From contig CAYFHO010000006.1 of NCBI GenBank assembly GCA_964342825.1, positions 1-64,000 of the forward strand: a stretch of DNA of 64,000 nucleotides, given 5' to 3'. Positions 8,907 to 17,475 of the stretch are shown one piece after another (the stretch's first letter is position 1; every line of letters starts with the position of its first letter). The notes under the pieces were generated by a model that was not told the origin of the DNA, ran no database searches, and saw only the letters and a program-made list of their open reading frames with translations. Position numbers and translations under genes: made by a program. The stretch is from AAA164-E04 sp964342825. GTDB lineage: Bacteria; Verrucomicrobiota; Verrucomicrobiia; Limisphaerales; AAA164-E04.

Positions 8907-10142
8907 ATGTCTTCAACGCCCATCATCATGCCTCAACTGGGAGAATCCATCGCGGAAGCCACTGTCATCGACCTGCTCGTTGCGGAGGGTGAAACCGTCA
9001 AAGGAGGACAGGACATCATGGAAGTGGAAACCCAAAAAGCCACGATGAATGTGACCGCCCCTTGCGACGGGGTGATCGAACGTTATGTCGTTGAGATTGG
9101 CGAAAGCTATGCTGTAGGCGATGTGCTGGGGCAGGTTCGATCCGAAATACCTTCCGAATCTTCTGCGCAATCATCTGAGAAAAAACAGGATCCACAAATT
9201 GAGTCTATTCATTCAGATCGCAGTTCATCGGCATCACCTCCAATTTCAGACTCACAGAAAACCGAACCCACCGGCAGCAAATTCTCAGTCGTAAAACCAA
9301 CGATCAAAGGTTTGCCCGTACCTGCTCAATTTGTGGGGGCTCAATACATGTCTCCCAGAATGAAGGCCCGTATGTACGAACTCGGCCTGCGAGAAGCCGA
9401 CCTGGCAGGTATTGCGGGAAGTGGTGCAGGGGGACGATTAACCATTCAGGACTTTGAGAAGTTTCTCACGCAACTTGAACAGGCAAGATTGACCCAGGCT
9501 TCATCCATGCGTGTAGCCGTCGCAGATGCCATGAGGAGAAGCTGGACCAGGCCACTCGCAACAGTGGGACGCCCGGTACAACTCGATGCGTTGCTCAGCC
9601 ACAGAGCCACCCTGACACCAAAACCCGGACCGGCACTCTTCGCAAGCAGGGCATTGGCGATAGCTTTATCAGAAAACAGCGCGGTTGCCGGACGCTTGAT
9701 TGGAAACAAAATTGCACACCCTGCTTCCATCGATATTGGATTCGCCGTCGAGGCAGAAGACGGGGTACTGGTCCCGGTAATCAGGAATGTCGATAAAACC
9801 CCCATCACATCCCTGGTGGAAACCTATAATCAATTGGTCAACTCGGCACGCCAACGCAAACTACCGGCAAATGCAACCGGGGGATCCATTGCAACCGTAA
9901 CCAATTTCGGCACCTTTGGACTCACTTGGGCCACTCCGATCCCGTTGCCAGAACAGACTTTGGTACTCGGATTGGGGGCAGGAAGAAAAGCGCCTTTCTG
10001 GAGTGAGGAAAAGCAAGCTTTCATACCTGTCACCGAGTCACAGCTAACATTAAGTTTTGATCACCGTGTGCTGGATGGTGGAGCAGCTGGACGTTTACTT
10101 AGCCGCATAGACGAACTCATGACTCATCCAGAGCTCTTATGA
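8907..10142 (+). CDS. pdhC: Dihydrolipoamide acyltransferase (E2) of the 2-oxoacid dehydrogenase complex
   Basis: The 411-aa E2 has a single N-terminal lipoyl domain with the lipoylated lysine K44 (ETQKATM), a Ser/Pro/Gln-rich linker at about 95-140, a peripheral-subunit-binding domain at about 148-186 (SPRMKARMYELGL), and a catalytic domain ending in the active-site HRVLDGG (His386). It moves the acyl group from E1 to CoA to give acetyl-CoA for the citrate synthase coded elsewhere in the window. E3 (lipoamide dehydrogenase) is not in the window and must be coded elsewhere. Confidence 0.92.
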   Translation: MSSTPIIMPQLGESIAEATVIDLLVAEGETVKGGQDIMEVETQKATMNVTAPCDGVIERYVVEIGESYAVGDVLGQVRSEIPSESSAQSSEKKQDPQIESIHSDRSSSASPPISDSQKTEPTGSKFSVVKPTIKGLPVPAQFVGAQYMSPRMKARMYELGLREADLAGIAGSGAGGRLTIQDFEKFLTQLEQARLTQASSMRVAVADAMRRSWTRPLATVGRPVQLDALLSHRATLTPKPGPALFASRALAIALSENSAVAGRLIGNKIAHPASIDIGFAVEAEDGVLVPVIRNVDKTPITSLVETYNQLVNSARQRKLPANATGGSIATVTNFGTFGLTWATPIPLPEQTLVLGLGAGRKAPFWSEEKQAFIPVTESQLTLSFDHRVLDGGAAGRLLSRIDELMTHPELL

Positions 10143-10415
10143 CTCAAAAGATTTATTTTCCAATATTTGAGAAAATCGGACTTTGCGTGAGAGCTTTCAT
10201 CTGGATGCAAAGGATGTGTAAAGTATCCACCAGAAACATTCACGCATGTGCTGCATTATCCATGAGTTACGGCGGCCAACACCGTGTAGGATGGCAAGGC
10301 TTCGGAACAAATTTTAAAAGGTTCTTTGTTCTTTAATTCCAATCACATCTGATTATGGCACTCCTTGTGCTAATAATTTGACAAATCAGTTGTATGGAAC
10401 CAAGTTAAATGCTGT

Positions 10416-10491
<76 letters not shown>

Positions 10492-10583
10492 ATTTTTAGT
10501 TCCGTAGAGATTCGGGAGGTCTGAACAAAACATCGTTCGTGTCTCCAAATAAAAGGTAGGTCTTTTTGAAAAAATCCGCACCC

Positions 10584-11690
10584 ATGAAAATCAGTATTAA
10601 AGCCATCTTGATCTTGGTGGCGTTCGCACTCCCATCCACTGTTACTTGGGCACAATTTGTTCCCACCGAAGTCGTTTTTCAAAATTCTACCGGAGACGTG
10701 ACCGCTTCACATCCGAGGGTGGAAGAGTATGGGGATGAAATCATTCTGGGCGGGGATAATCGAAAGATCCTGTCATTCGAATTCGAATACTTTGGCAGTT
10801 TTGAACCTGATGGGGACGAGACTTGTGTCCTACGTTTTTATGAAAACGACGGGATTCCTCTTGTGGGAGACGACCTGGCTCCAGAGACTTTGTTGTACGA
10901 AAGCGAACCCTTCACCATCTTCCCAGATTTCAATACGGCAGCCATCAGAAACATCGACGTGGAAGTTCCGGACAAGTTTACCTGGACCGTCAAATTTGAA
11001 GGCTTGAGTGGCTTCAGTACGGACCGAGCAGGATTATTGCTCAGGGATCCTCCTACCATAGGAAAAAGCTTTGATGATTTTTGGATCAATTTCTCGAACG
11101 GATGGGCAACTTGGCGTTTCAACGGGAATCCTGTAGCAAATTTTTCGTGCAGAGCTATTTCCGAGTTTGATTTATCGGTTACATACACGAGTCTGAAAAC
11201 AAATGAGGACAACAAACCTCTGCTGACGATTAAGGGGCCCCGAAATCAAACTATCATTGTTTGGGCTTCAAATGATTTGATGGAATGGGAGCCGATTGCT
11301 CTCCAAGTTCTTGAAGAACGCGAATTCACTCTTCTGGATGAACTGGCAGATCCTGAAAAACCCAGGTACTATAGAGCCGCATTGCTCAATAACACCCCCA
11401 TTGCTCTGGAAGGTTTCCGCATTCTCCCAAATGGAAGGACCAGATTGAACGTGACAGGACCTCGTGGATTACCTTTCACGGTGCAGGCTTCGGCAGATTT
11501 CGAAAATTGGGATGATGTTTTTTCACTCAGATTCCAAACTCGCCCCATCACAGTTCAGGATGCAGATGCAGCCGAAAACAACATTCGATTCTACCGTATT
11601 CTGGTCAACAATCTGATCATCGAGGATGTCGACTCAATCCAAGAGCCTATCAAGAAATTTCCGGACGATTTCGATCTTGGCCAGGAATAG
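10584..11690 (+). CDS. Secreted protein with two related C-terminal beta modules
   Basis: The product is 368 aa with a Sec signal peptide (cleavage near TWAQ). The first half is an acidic beta-rich domain of about 170 residues. Two similar modules of about 75 residues follow (near 215-285 and 290-355). Both start with a K/N-x-GPR motif, pass through xxASxDxxxW and end in a RFYRIL- or RYYRAAL-like strand. Such modules are common C-terminal parts of verrucomicrobial exported proteins. The function is unknown. An alternative TTG start at 10566 has a better placed purine run (AGGTAGG); ATG 10584 begins directly at the signal peptide. Confidence 0.7.
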   Translation: MKISIKAILILVAFALPSTVTWAQFVPTEVVFQNSTGDVTASHPRVEEYGDEIILGGDNRKILSFEFEYFGSFEPDGDETCVLRFYENDGIPLVGDDLAPETLLYESEPFTIFPDFNTAAIRNIDVEVPDKFTWTVKFEGLSGFSTDRAGLLLRDPPTIGKSFDDFWINFSNGWATWRFNGNPVANFSCRAISEFDLSVTYTSLKTNEDNKPLLTIKGPRNQTIIVWASNDLMEWEPIALQVLEEREFTLLDELADPEKPRYYRAALLNNTPIALEGFRILPNGRTRLNVTGPRGLPFTVQASADFENWDDVFSLRFQTRPITVQDADAAENNIRFYRILVNNLIIEDVDSIQEPIKKFPDDFDLGQE

Positions 11691-11696
11691 GACCGC

Positions 11697-12455
11697 TTAG
11701 CCGTCACACTTGCAGGTATCCTCATCCATTTCATCAGGATCAAACCCGTAAAGCTCCTTGACGCAAGGCTTGCAGAGCCCGTGTGATAACTGAGCCAGTG
11801 AGTGTTTGGCGACGTATTCCTCAAACTTCACCCAAAGCCCGTCAACATCTCTAATTTTTTTACAACAAGCGCAAATGGGCAACAACCCATGGAGCGCTTT
11901 AACATCTTCAAGGGCTTCCTTCAGTTGGATGTTGAGCAGTTCACGAATGTTTTTGAAATGTTCGAATTCGAGATGGCGCCCGAGTGCAAAAGCAGCTATT
12001 TCCATGGCTTCGATGCTTTCGGGAGTAAAAGCTCTGACAGGATCGTTTGAGTAAAAACTCAGCGTTCCGTGCACCGCTTGATTGACCCAAATGGGCGCTG
12101 AAATGAAGGCACGAATCCCCTTGGTCTCTACGTATTCTGAAGCGATAGACTCTTCGGTAGCCGATAGGTCTTCACATTGAAAAACGCATTCACTGGTCAG
12201 CACCCGGTAACACGGTGTCTCTTCGACCGACCATTCATCATCCACTTCCACACCCGGGGGTCGACCTGTTACTTTGTCCACACGAAAGACGTTTCGGTGA
12301 ATACTGCTGATCATTCCAAACGGTAAACCGAGATGCTGCGCTCCCAGTTCAAGACAAACCTGTGCAGCTTCATCAAAGTCCCGATGGGCTACAGAAGCGA
12401 CTTTATGCGGCCAATCCAAAATGCCAACACGTTTGTCAGCAACATTCATTATCAT
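11697..12455 (-). CDS. GAF domain sensor protein with C-terminal cysteine-rich motif
   Basis: The 252-aa protein has a GAF domain at about residues 20-165 and then a short helical segment. A cysteine module follows: LPICACCKKIR (C195, C197, C198), GLCKPC (C228, C231) and a final CKC (C248, C250). The ICA-C-KKIR...SHGLC-PC module is seen at the ends of many bacterial sensor and response-regulator proteins and may bind a metal. There is no kinase or output domain. The gene starts 37 nt after a receiver-HDOD gene on the same strand, so the two are probably co-transcribed and may work together. Confidence 0.82.
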   Translation of the reverse strand: MIMNVADKRVGILDWPHKVASVAHRDFDEAAQVCLELGAQHLGLPFGMISSIHRNVFRVDKVTGRPPGVEVDDEWSVEETPCYRVLTSECVFQCEDLSATEESIASEYVETKGIRAFISAPIWVNQAVHGTLSFYSNDPVRAFTPESIEAMEIAAFALGRHLEFEHFKNIRELLNIQLKEALEDVKALHGLLPICACCKKIRDVDGLWVKFEEYVAKHSLAQLSHGLCKPCVKELYGFDPDEMDEDTCKCDG

Positions 12456-12492
12456 TGTATCTCCTTGTTGGTTTCTTTGTTACTATTGGGGG

Positions 12493-13719
12493 TTACGCCC
12501 CATACTCCTGATCCTCCAAATGCTGCTTCCAATCATCAAGCCCCCCTTCCAGTCCGGCTTCTTCCAGATAGCTTTGGTCCATATCTTTTTGATTCTTGAT
12601 TCCCCTACCATCTCCACCGATAGGCTGACTGATCATTTCAGCCAAGTGCAGGGCGGCCAAAACACTTAAACCTTTGACCTGACTTCTTTGCGGGACATGA
12701 TGGTACTTGACTGCTTCAACCACCTTTTGAGGCAGTCCCCACAGCCGGAAAAGCACCCCCCCCACATCTCCGTGGTTAAATCCATATACCACATCCTCGG
12801 CCTTCATTAGGGAAATCTCCTTTTCTTTACACAGCTGAACGACCTCCATACTTTTTTGGGGATCATTGGTGGCCATGACGAGTTTGCCAGCGTCGTGCAA
12901 CAATCCTGCAACCATGGACTCATCGACCATTTTACGATTGCCTCCTTTGGATTTCATGATCTGACGCGCGCATCCACTGACACTCATGCTGTGATTCCAA
13001 AGATTTTCCAAATAGGGTAATTTTAAAATCTGTTCATCACACATTGTGAAAAGCTTGGCTCCCAATGCGAGGGTTTTCACAATATCCACTCCCAAAAAAC
13101 TGACAGCTTCCTGAGGTGTGGAGACATTGCGTCTCAAGCCGACTTGAGCAGAATTGACAATCCGCAGCAAACTACTGGTCAGCGCAATATCCTGTGCGAC
13201 CAAATCACCTATTTCCTCGGGATGGGCATCTTCCCTGTCCAACATGCGGTTTAATTCCAGGTAAATTGCAGGAATCGTAGGCAGGCGTTTTAGGTTTTTG
13301 ATAACTTCCACAGCGGATATTCCTTCGGGTTTTTCTTTATTTGAGAGAGACTCCTCGACAACAGATATCAGCATGCCCGGCTCGCAAGGCTTGGTGATAA
13401 ATTGATTCCAGGCATCGACATGCGTCATCACATCCTCTTGCCGTTCCAGGTCATACGAAACAACCCGAACGGTTTCAGGAGCCTTTTTGGCAATCGATCG
13501 AAGAAATTCAGCGCCACAAGAACCAGGCATCCGAATATCTGATACGACAAGATCATATTCTCTTCGCTCAAGGTCCGAGAGCAAATCCTCCCCCTCTTCA
13601 AAGCATCGTATGGACCACTCAGGCCGGTGATCCACCAGTGTATGCTTGATTTGATCGAGCACGTGAGATTGTCGATCAACAAATGCAAGCCTCACTGGCT
13701 TGGTACTGTTTAATATCAT
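12493..13719 (-). CDS. Response regulator with receiver and HDOD domains
   Basis: The 408-aa protein begins with a receiver domain (acidic D15, phospho-acceptor D61 in VVSDIRMPG, K110 in TKPCEP). An HDOD domain follows at about residues 137-335 (LPTIPAIYLELNRML, LRIVNSAQVG, AVSFLGVDIVKTL). HDOD proteins are signalling relatives of HD phosphohydrolases that have mostly lost metal sites; this one keeps an LLHDAGKL segment. No partner histidine kinase is adjacent, so its phosphate donor is unknown. It probably forms a unit with the downstream GAF gene. Confidence 0.9.
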   Translation of the reverse strand: MILNSTKPVRLAFVDRQSHVLDQIKHTLVDHRPEWSIRCFEEGEDLLSDLERREYDLVVSDIRMPGSCGAEFLRSIAKKAPETVRVVSYDLERQEDVMTHVDAWNQFITKPCEPGMLISVVEESLSNKEKPEGISAVEVIKNLKRLPTIPAIYLELNRMLDREDAHPEEIGDLVAQDIALTSSLLRIVNSAQVGLRRNVSTPQEAVSFLGVDIVKTLALGAKLFTMCDEQILKLPYLENLWNHSMSVSGCARQIMKSKGGNRKMVDESMVAGLLHDAGKLVMATNDPQKSMEVVQLCKEKEISLMKAEDVVYGFNHGDVGGVLFRLWGLPQKVVEAVKYHHVPQRSQVKGLSVLAALHLAEMISQPIGGDGRGIKNQKDMDQSYLEEAGLEGGLDDWKQHLEDQEYGA

Positions 13720-13817
13720 GGCAGTTCATAGGTTCATTCACTCCATGAATCGGAACTTTGAGGTAAAAGATTTAGAAGTTTGTAGAATTTTAGGCGCAGA
13801 AATTTTTCTAGATCAGG

Positions 13818-15242
13818 TCAAACGGAAATCACGGGTTCAATGATGTCTCCCGCGACGTCGGTAAGCCTGAAATCACGTCCACCATAATGATAGGTAAGCT
13901 TTTCGTGATCAATGCCAAGAAGCCTTAATAGGGTGGCATGCAGGTCATGAACATGCACCTTTTGATCCACAGAGTAATATCCGTAGTCATCAGTGATGCC
14001 GTAGCTAAATCCCGGGCGAGATCCACCACCTGCCAGCCACCAGGTGAAAGCATGGGGATTATGATCCCTTCCATCTTTTCCTTGTGCAGTCGGAGTTCTT
14101 CCAAATTCACCTCCCCATATCACAAGGGTTTCATCCAATAATCCACGTCCCTGTAAATCCTGAAGCAATCCTGCAATGGGTAAATCAACCTCGTTGGCCA
14201 ATTTGGAATGATTTTTTTCAAGTTGACTGTGCTGATCCCAATAACCATGAGTGCACTGAACAAATCGAACTCCTGCCTCGGACATCCGTGCGGCCAAAAG
14301 GCATTGCCGGCCAAATGAATCGGTATTCTCCTGATCAATGCCATAGAGATTCTTAGTGGCATCCGTTTCGCGTGAAACGTCAAAAAGAGGAGGCGCCTCC
14401 ATCTGCATCCGAAAGGCCAATTCAAATGATTCGATCCTGGCTTCCAGGTGATCATCCGGACCTTTTTCTGTAAGATCCAACTGGTTGATCTTTTCAAGGT
14501 AAGCAAGGTCCAAAGCCTGGTCCGATAAATTGGAGTAAGAAGGAGTCAAGTTTGGAATCCCGACATTCTTGATATTCGCTCCTCGATGGCCAATCCTGAC
14601 TCCCTGGTGTTCAGCAGGAAGAAAGGCGGCTCCAAAATTCTGAACGCCTCCGTGACCTAAGGTGGGTTGTATGGTGATAAATGCGGGAAGGTTCTGGTTT
14701 TCAGTTCCCAAACCATAGCTGATCCAGGCTCCCATGCTGGGGCGAACAAAGGTATCAGAACCGGTGTGCATCTTCAACAAAGCACCCCCATGCGCTTCAT
14801 TTGAACCATGGATGGACCTGATCAGGCACAATTTGTCGGACTGCTTCGCAAGCTCTGGAAACAACTCACTGACCCAATGCCCACTTTGACCATGTTGAGC
14901 AAACTCCCACGGACTTGCCAGGAGGTTGCCTGTTTGAGCGAATTGAACCCTTGGCTTGGCGAAGGGTAAGGGCTTGCCGTGATCTTTTTTTAACAGGGGC
15001 TTGTAATCAAAAGTATCAACGTGAGACGGGCCACCGTGCATGAACAAGAATATCACTCTCTTTGCCTTGGAAACGTAATGAGGTATTCCTAGTTCCGATT
15101 TTCTTGAGATTTGATCTGCTTCATCAGCTACCAAAGACCTTAATGCCAAACTACCAAATCCTGCCGCAGAGCTCGCCAACATTTGTCGACGACTCAATGG
15201 CTGCGGCATCCGATTTTGGCAAAGGTGTGGCACTCTGGGCAT
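13818..15242 (-). CDS. DUF1501 protein (Tat-exported)
   Basis: The 474-aa product belongs to DUF1501, sulfatase-like proteins of unknown reaction that are very common in Planctomycetes and Verrucomicrobia. The N-terminus carries a twin-arginine signal (LSRRQMLASSAAGFG). Family marks include FLFMHGGPSHVDTFD, GAWISYGLG, GEFGRTP and KDGRDHNP. It lies 6 nt after the DUF1549/DUF1553 gene, the usual partner, so both proteins probably act together outside the cytoplasm. An internal ATG at 15209 is an alternative start that still keeps the Tat signal. Confidence 0.92.
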   Translation of the reverse strand: MPRVPHLCQNRMPQPLSRRQMLASSAAGFGSLALRSLVADEADQISRKSELGIPHYVSKAKRVIFLFMHGGPSHVDTFDYKPLLKKDHGKPLPFAKPRVQFAQTGNLLASPWEFAQHGQSGHWVSELFPELAKQSDKLCLIRSIHGSNEAHGGALLKMHTGSDTFVRPSMGAWISYGLGTENQNLPAFITIQPTLGHGGVQNFGAAFLPAEHQGVRIGHRGANIKNVGIPNLTPSYSNLSDQALDLAYLEKINQLDLTEKGPDDHLEARIESFELAFRMQMEAPPLFDVSRETDATKNLYGIDQENTDSFGRQCLLAARMSEAGVRFVQCTHGYWDQHSQLEKNHSKLANEVDLPIAGLLQDLQGRGLLDETLVIWGGEFGRTPTAQGKDGRDHNPHAFTWWLAGGGSRPGFSYGITDDYGYYSVDQKVHVHDLHATLLRLLGIDHEKLTYHYGGRDFRLTDVAGDIIEPVISV

Positions 15243-15248
15243 ATGAGT

Positions 15249-17276
15249 TCAATCTACGTATGAAAATTCATTGGAGGACAGAAGAATTCGAATCCATCTC
15301 TGCCACGACTCCCTTTGGATGGTCTCGCCCGACTCAATTTGGATTTCTTTGAAAAATTTGGTGGCCATTTCGTATTCAGCTGCTTTCGGGTAACGGGAAA
15401 ACAAAGTCAAATAAATCGATTCCAATAATGAGGCTGGATCAGATCTTCTGCTTTGATACAATCGATTGGCTAGCGATTCCGCTACCTGGTCTGTCAATTG
15501 ACCGTTCATGTAAAATAAGGCCTGTTGAGGCATGACAGTTTCGGATCTTTTTTCCAAATGTGCTGAAGCGTCTGGAAAATCGAAAGTAGCAAACATGTCG
15601 AACACTCGACTTCGTAACACCGGCAAGTAAACAGATCGAACTGGCGTTTGAAAGACATCATCCTTTCCCCGGTAGTAAGAATCGGTGCCCTTGATGTCGG
15701 AAGTCAATGCATCACCTACTGCGGTTCTCAGCAGTCCACCGACCATTAAAAGAGCATCCCGGATTGGTTCCACTTCAAGTCGTCGACGATTTTGGCGCCA
15801 GAGATATTGATTATCGGGATCTAATGAAAATCGTTTTGAATCGTTGTCTGCACTCCTTTGATAGGCTTCGGATTTCATGATCAAACGGTGCATGGCCTTG
15901 ATGGACCAGTGATTCTGAATAAAGCGGCGAGCAAGCCAATCCAGAAGATCCGGATGACTGGGAAGAGATCCCCTGTTTCCAAAATTGGAGGGGGTGTCAA
16001 CCAATCCTTTTCCAAAATGACCCTTCCATATTCGATTGACCATCACTCGAGCCGTCAGAGGATGCTCTGAGTCACACAACCATTCAGCCAAAGCGAGGCG
16101 ACCTGATGAGTTTTGTTCAATCGCAGGTGTTTTTACTGCATGATAGAGAATATTAAATTGATCTCTCGGGACCATTGATTGGGTCGGGGTCAGGTGATTC
16201 CCTCTCAGGTGAACAGGCAAATCCCGAATATCTCCATCCTTGACCGACATGGCTTTAGGCAAGTCCGGCCCTTTTTGTTTTAACGTCCGTAGATTTTTTT
16301 CTAATTCCTTGATGCGCTTTTTGGTTTCTTCTGAGCCTGCAGCACGTTTCAGTGTGCTTATTTCCGTCTCCAACTCTTCGACTCTGGCATCGTATTTGGC
16401 TTGAATTTCGAAATTTCCAGGATGTGGCAGCACTCTCTCGGTCCATCTCGAAACGTGGTTTGTGTTAGCCATGCTCATGGTGCTGCGAAAAATTCCAGCC
16501 AATGCGTAGTAATCCTCCTGAGTCACAGGATCGAATTTGTGATCGTGACACCTGGCACAGGCGACACTGATCCCCATAAATGTGCGTGAGATAACATCGA
16601 TCTGTTCATCCACCACATCCATCAGGAGTTTCTCCTTATCCTGTTCCGCCAGCATTTTGGGACCAAGAACGAGGAATCCTGTCGCGGTCAACCGATCTGC
16701 CAGTAAGGAGCGGTCCGAGGTTGCGGGAAGTAAATCTCCTGCAAGCTGTTCACGAATGAATTGATCATAGGGTTTATCCTGATTGAAGGAACGAATGACA
16801 TAATCTCGGTATCTCCAGGCGTTTGGATAGGCCATGTTTTCATCGGCACCATTGGTGTCGGCGTAACGGGCCAAATCCAGCCAGTATCTCCCCCATCGCT
16901 CCCCATAATGGTGCGAAGCCAGTAGACGATCCAATAACTTGTCGTACGCATCGGGTGCTGGATCGTTGACAAAGGCTAAAACTTCCTCGGGTGTCGGAGG
17001 TAGCCCGGTTAAATCAAACGTGGCTCGACGTATTAAAGTAAAACGATCAACCCGGGGATTGGGAATGGAGCCTATCTTCTTTAGCCCTGCATCAATAAAA
17101 GCATCAACCGTCTCATGAGATTTTTCCTGAATGGGCTGGAACGACCAGGGAATGGATTGCTTGGCCCCAGCCAGTGCAGCCAGGCAGGCAACAGAAAACA
17201 GCCAAACCTTCACGAGGAGAAAGGCTACCGCTTGGAGGGAAACTCTTTGCTGCCGCTTGTAAATCCCTGTTTTCAT
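15249..17276 (-). CDS. DUF1549/DUF1553 protein (PSD1-type, heme-like CxxCH motif)
   Basis: The 675-aa exported protein contains DUF1549 (about 50-260: FDLTGLPPTPEEV, YGERWGRYWLDLARYADTNG) and DUF1553 (about 390-650: PLTARVMVNRIWKGHFGKGLV, YQRSADND). A CARCH motif sits in ACARCHDHKFDPVTQEDYYAL, as in most members, and may hold heme c. A coiled-coil-like charged stretch (about 295-335) separates the domains. The N-terminal PSCyt1 domain found in longer relatives is absent. A signal or membrane segment covers residues 17-40. It forms an operon with the DUF1501 gene. The reaction is not established. Confidence 0.9.
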   Translation of the reverse strand: MKTGIYKRQQRVSLQAVAFLLVKVWLFSVACLAALAGAKQSIPWSFQPIQEKSHETVDAFIDAGLKKIGSIPNPRVDRFTLIRRATFDLTGLPPTPEEVLAFVNDPAPDAYDKLLDRLLASHHYGERWGRYWLDLARYADTNGADENMAYPNAWRYRDYVIRSFNQDKPYDQFIREQLAGDLLPATSDRSLLADRLTATGFLVLGPKMLAEQDKEKLLMDVVDEQIDVISRTFMGISVACARCHDHKFDPVTQEDYYALAGIFRSTMSMANTNHVSRWTERVLPHPGNFEIQAKYDARVEELETEISTLKRAAGSEETKKRIKELEKNLRTLKQKGPDLPKAMSVKDGDIRDLPVHLRGNHLTPTQSMVPRDQFNILYHAVKTPAIEQNSSGRLALAEWLCDSEHPLTARVMVNRIWKGHFGKGLVDTPSNFGNRGSLPSHPDLLDWLARRFIQNHWSIKAMHRLIMKSEAYQRSADNDSKRFSLDPDNQYLWRQNRRRLEVEPIRDALLMVGGLLRTAVGDALTSDIKGTDSYYRGKDDVFQTPVRSVYLPVLRSRVFDMFATFDFPDASAHLEKRSETVMPQQALFYMNGQLTDQVAESLANRLYQSRRSDPASLLESIYLTLFSRYPKAAEYEMATKFFKEIQIESGETIQRESWQRWIRILLSSNEFSYVD

Positions 17277-17294
17277 CGTGAGTACTTTTCCAGT

Positions 17295-17323
17295 GGTATA
17301 GTTGTATTATCGAAAGTTTCCAA
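17295..17323 (-). promoter_or_regulatory. Candidate sigma70-type promoter for the DUF1549/DUF1553-DUF1501 operon
   Basis: On the minus strand TTGGAA (17318-17323) and TATACC (17295-17300) are separated by exactly 17 nt. The predicted start of transcription would be near 17288, giving a very short leader before the ATG at 17276. The match is only moderate. Confidence 0.35.
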
Positions 17324-17387
17324 TGATAAATCGCCCCCAAAACCAAGGATCGTTGTTTTGCATAAAGCATGACTCCGCAAGCTTGAC

Positions 17388-17430
17388 ATAAAAAGAAAGC
17401 ATCCCGTGTTGAAGACCAACACGGGATGCT
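17388..17430 (-). terminator. Rho-independent terminator of thiC
   Basis: A perfect 14-bp stem (17398-17411 with 17417-17430, core GCATCCCGTGTTG) closes a 5-nt loop. Read on the minus strand it is followed by a T-rich tail (TTTCTTTTT). It starts 46 nt beyond the stop codon of thiC. Confidence 0.92.
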
Positions 17431-17475
17431 CTGAATTTTATCTCGCGGAGCAAAGCCGGAGGTTATCGTGAGGAC

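Noticed and set aside
10139..10336. 65-aa ORF overlapping the end of the E2 gene
   Set aside because: It has an ATGA overlap but no ribosome site, no recognisable domain and an unconvincing composition.
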